From NCBI GenBank assembly GCA_964475685.1, contig CAYYXP010000205.1, positions 1 to 16,756 on the forward strand: 16,756 nucleotides of DNA. The letters run 5' to 3'. Numbering within the stretch: position 1 is the first letter of the stretch; each line of letters opens with the position of its first letter. The notes under the pieces were generated by a model. That model was not told the origin of the DNA. It searched no databases and worked only from the letters and a program-made list of their open reading frames with translations. A program made the translations under genes and the position numbers. Origin of the DNA: CAVVWJ01 sp964475685 (GTDB taxonomy: Bacteria; Gemmatimonadota; Gemmatimonadetes; Gemmatimonadales; GWC2-71-9). Shown one piece after another: positions 14,425-16,756 of the stretch.

Positions 14425-15449
14425 TTCGTCCCGAGCGCCTCCTCCTCCGCGAGCGCTTCGGCGTCGAGGTACTCCGCTCGATACATGCGGATCAACTCGA
14501 AGAAGTAGGAGATCGCGAGCGGCCCGATCAGCAGTCCCAGGAGCCCGAACAGCCGGATGCCGGCAAAGGCGCCGATGACCGTGATGAAGGGATGGATCCG
14601 GGCCCACCGGCGAAACACCATCGGCCGGATGAGGCTGTCCACGTTGCCCACCACCACGATTCCCCACACCACCAGCGCGAGCGCCCAGCCGTAGCGCCCC
14701 TCCAGCGCCAGCACCGCCGCGGCGGGGCCCCAGACCAACGCGCTGCCGACCACCGGGAGAATGGCGACGATGACGGTCACCACTCCCCAGAAGAGCACGT
14801 TGGAGAGACCCGCCGCCCAGAACGCCACCCCGACCAGCAGGCCCTGCACCACCGCCGTGAGCCCGGTGCCGACGATGGTGGACACGGTGACGTCGCGAAA
14901 GCGGTCGCGGAGAATTTCGGCGCTGGCCTGGGAAAACGGGATGAAGGGCCGCACCCCGTTCCACATCCCCTCCGGGGCGACCAGCATATAGAACAACCCG
15001 AAGAAGGTGATGGCGAGCTGAATCCCGAGGCGGGTGGCCGTCCCCACGACGTTGAGCGCGCTGCCGCCGAGCCAGGAGAGAATCTGCGAGCCGGCCGACT
15101 CCAGCTGGGCACCGACATCGTAGGTGCCCACCCGGAGCTCGCGGAGGCGCCCGAGCACCGGGCTCCTGATGACGCCACTCGCCATGTCCCGGGCCTCGTT
15201 GGCCACGAGGCCGAGGAACGAAATGCCCGGTCCAACCACCAGGACGACCGCGACCAGAACGACGATCCCGGCCGCGACGCCGGGTCTCATCCGCCTGGCC
15301 AGCCAGCGATACACCGGAGAAAGGACGACATACAGGACCAGCGCGCCCATCAGTCCCGTGACGAAGGGCCACAGGGCATAGGCCAGGCCGATGCCGAGCA
15401 CCAGGATCACGCTGGCGGCCCGCTGACGCTTGGTATCGAGGAACGGCAT
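14421..15449 (-). CDS. AI-2E family membrane transporter
   Basis: The protein is 342 residues, the usual length for the family (PF01594). About eight hydrophobic segments can be seen, roughly at 12-30, 32-47, 58-80, 138-157, 192-212, 215-240, 250-270 and 285-318. Between the third and fourth lies the long polar domain typical of the family. The AILPVVGSALVWGPAAAVLAL stretch and the IRPMVFRRWARIHPFITVIGAFAGIRLFGLLGLLIGP region are family hallmarks. Members export diverse small molecules (AI-2 in TqsA, Na+ in some others); the substrate cannot be told from sequence. The ATG at 15449 immediately precedes the first membrane segment; the same frame stays open far upstream but only as the antisense of the kinase. 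It is divergent from the kinase gene and overlaps the hydrolase by 4 bases. Confidence 0.9.
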   Translation of the reverse strand: MPFLDTKRQRAASVILVLGIGLAYALWPFVTGLMGALVLYVVLSPVYRWLARRMRPGVAAGIVVLVAVVLVVGPGISFLGLVANEARDMASGVIRSPVLGRLRELRVGTYDVGAQLESAGSQILSWLGGSALNVVGTATRLGIQLAITFFGLFYMLVAPEGMWNGVRPFIPFSQASAEILRDRFRDVTVSTIVGTGLTAVVQGLLVGVAFWAAGLSNVLFWGVVTVIVAILPVVGSALVWGPAAAVLALEGRYGWALALVVWGIVVVGNVDSLIRPMVFRRWARIHPFITVIGAFAGIRLFGLLGLLIGPLAISYFFELIRMYRAEYLDAEALAEEEALGTK

Positions 15450-15563
15450 GCGGGAAGAGTAGGCCCGCCGCGCCCACCCCGCCAGCAATCGGGGATTCGC
15501 GCCGGCTCTTGCCGGGCCATCCCGGGGCCGCGAGATTTCGCAGACTCTTCCGAAGGCTCCCGC
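15450..15563. promoter_or_regulatory. Divergent intergenic region with matched 8-bp leader motifs
   Basis: This 114-base gap must hold promoters for both the transporter (left) and the kinase (right). Read toward each gene, ACTCTTCC is found just before both starts: complement of 15452-15459 for the transporter and 15544-15551 for the kinase, each followed by CCCGCATG. The two copies form an inverted repeat 84 bases apart. No clear -10/-35 pair is seen in this GC-rich stretch. Confidence 0.35.
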
Positions 15564-16756
15564 ATGAGCCCTGCCGACTTCCGCACCGCCTACGATACAC
15601 TTCCCATCGTCGTCTGGACCTCGCCCGGGGACCGGCGCTGGGACTACGTCAATCCGCGTTGGTCCGAGTTCACCGGACGCCGGCTCGAAGACGAGTTGGG
15701 GCTGGGGTGGCTCGACCGCGTCCACAGCGACGATCGCGAGGGCGTCCTGACCCAGCTCGACGAGGCCACCGCGGCCCACGGGCCGTTCGCGGTGGAATTC
15801 CGCGCTCGGCGGCACGACGGGGAGTACCGCTGGCTCGCCAGCACCGGCATGCCGCTCCCTGCCGGCGGGTACGCGGGCTGCTGCGCCGACATCACCGAGC
15901 GGAAGGCGCTGGAGCAGAGGCTCCTGCAGGCCGATCGCGCCGAGGCAATCGTCCAGCTCGCGGGCGGCATCGCGCACGACTTCAACAACCTGCTCACCGG
16001 CATCTTCGGGCATCTCGCGTTGCTCGGGGAACGGCCGGACCTCCCGGGCGAAGCGCGCGACGACATCGCTCAAATCCAGCAGTCGGCCGACCGGGCCGCC
16101 AGCCTGGCGCGGCAACTCACCTCCTTCAGCCGCCGCCAGATGGTCACGCCGCGGATGCTCGACCTCAGCCGGCTTGTGGGCGGCACCGTCTCCGCCATCC
16201 GGCGGATGATGGGCAGCCGCATCCAGGTGGTGCCGGCGCTCGACCCGCACCTCAAACCGGTGTTTGCCGAACCGGGCCAGCTCGAGCAGGCCCTCGTTCA
16301 GCTCAGCGCCAACGCGAGGGATGCGATGCCCGACGGCGGGACGCTCGAGCTAATCACCAGGAACGTCACCCTCGGCGAGGGAGATGTCGCCCGGTTCCCC
16401 GGGATGCGCCACGGCACCTACGTCGCCCTCAGTGTCCACGACACCGCCACCGCCCCCGAGGCCAGGCCCGTGCCCGACTCCATCCGGGGGATCGCCCGCC
16501 AGAGCGGCGGATTCGTGGATGCCGACAATGCCGGCGGACAGGGGATGACCTTCACGCTGTACCTGCCCTCGGCTGAGGGTGGAGCGGCGGTTGGCGAGGA
16601 GGGTGACCCGAGCCACCTCAAGTACGCAGGCACCGAAACGGTGTTGGTGGTCGAGGACGAGCCGCAGTTGCGCGACCTGGCCCGGCGGGTGCTCGAGCGG
16701 TCGGGGTACACCGTGCTTGCCGCCTCGGACGCCGAGTCGGCGATGGCCATCGCCGA
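15564..16756 (+). CDS. Hybrid PAS sensor histidine kinase-receiver with degenerate ATPase domain (partial)
   Basis: The frame is open from ATG 15564 (GAAGG about 7 bases upstream) to the window end, giving 397 residues without the C-terminus. Residues 5-110 are a PAS domain (PIVVWTSPG, FTGRRLEDELGLGWLDRVHSDDR, ADITERK). A coiled linker leads to the phospho-acceptor helix LAGGIAHDFNNLLTGI with His138. SANARDAMPDGG (248-259) is the N box with Asn250. A receiver domain opens at 357 (ETVLVVEDEPQLRDLARRVL) with acidic residues 364-366; its phospho-acceptor Asp is beyond the window. Oddly, where relatives have a DTGxGM box, then an F box, ATP lid and GTGLGL box, this protein has DTATAPEARPVPDSIRGIA (293-311) and goes straight into RQSGGF. 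ATP binding is therefore doubtful although the frame is intact. No membrane segment is seen, so it is probably cytoplasmic. Confidence 0.9.
   Translation, partial: MSPADFRTAYDTLPIVVWTSPGDRRWDYVNPRWSEFTGRRLEDELGLGWLDRVHSDDREGVLTQLDEATAAHGPFAVEFRARRHDGEYRWLASTGMPLPAGGYAGCCADITERKALEQRLLQADRAEAIVQLAGGIAHDFNNLLTGIFGHLALLGERPDLPGEARDDIAQIQQSADRAASLARQLTSFSRRQMVTPRMLDLSRLVGGTVSAIRRMMGSRIQVVPALDPHLKPVFAEPGQLEQALVQLSANARDAMPDGGTLELITRNVTLGEGDVARFPGMRHGTYVALSVHDTATAPEARPVPDSIRGIARQSGGFVDADNAGGQGMTFTLYLPSAEGGAAVGEEGDPSHLKYAGTETVLVVEDEPQLRDLARRVLERSGYTVLAASDAESAMAIA

Noticed and set aside
14425..15600. Upstream extension of the hydrolase to 602 residues
   Set aside because: The N-terminal 390 residues are an out-of-frame reading of the membrane transporter; the hydrolase family begins near the GTG at 14424.
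15450..16250. Upstream extension of the AI-2E-family gene to a 609-residue protein
   Set aside because: The extra part is antisense to the PAS/histidine kinase, and the real protein starts directly before its first membrane segment at 15449.
1..16756. CRISPR arrays, tRNA or rRNA genes, insertion sequences, phage or defence genes
   Set aside because: I looked for spaced repeats, cloverleaf-type sequences, transposase motifs and terminal inverted repeats and saw none.

Overview
The window is very GC-rich DNA with dense, mostly minus-strand, tightly overlapping genes. It looks like chromosomal DNA of an environmental bacterium. The arginine genes are of the type I associate with Bacteroidota (ArgG, ArgC, ArgD, transcarbamylase and M20 deacylase all resemble that set), but the base composition, GTG/TTG starts and secreted Ig-like lipoproteins fit a Gemmatimonadota-like lineage better. 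This assignment is an inference from protein style, not from a marker gene.

Layout: (1) 1-2251, plus strand: the last codons of an unidentified gene, a short gap with a 14-bp palindrome, and a large secreted lipoprotein with a C-terminal Ig-like half. (2) 2271-2312: a strong hairpin between convergent genes. (3) 2306-12091, minus strand: one apparent ten-gene operon read argG - P-loop ATPase - argC - argD - argF' - argB - argE-like deacylase - argH - argR - small lipoprotein. Every junction is an overlap or a gap of at most about 20 bases. A candidate ARG box, a perfect inverted repeat with 9-base arms, lies exactly at the argG start, so the ArgR encoded near the operon's end probably controls its own operon. 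(4) 12161-15449, minus strand: a seven-bladed Vgb-like propeller protein, a terminator, a small unknown protein, an alpha/beta hydrolase and an AI-2E-family membrane protein. (5) 15564-16756, plus strand: the start of a PAS/histidine-kinase/receiver hybrid protein that runs off the window.

The arginine genes encode almost a whole pathway: acylglutamate kinase (ArgB), reductase (ArgC), aminotransferase (ArgD), acylornithine transcarbamylase, a deacylase that would act on acylcitrulline, then ArgG and ArgH. The transcarbamylase has Val at the position (92) that separates acetyl- from succinyl-ornithine enzymes, which points to a succinylated pathway. No acyltransferase for the first step (argA/argJ type) is present. 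The only uncharacterised enzyme inside the operon is a two-domain P-loop protein between argG and argC. It is the best candidate in the window for something undescribed: possibly the missing glutamate N-acylation activity, or an accessory ATPase of the pathway.

A second oddity is the histidine kinase at the right edge. Its phospho-acceptor helix and N box are intact, but the segment that should carry the G1 box, F box, ATP lid and G2 box appears cleanly deleted.
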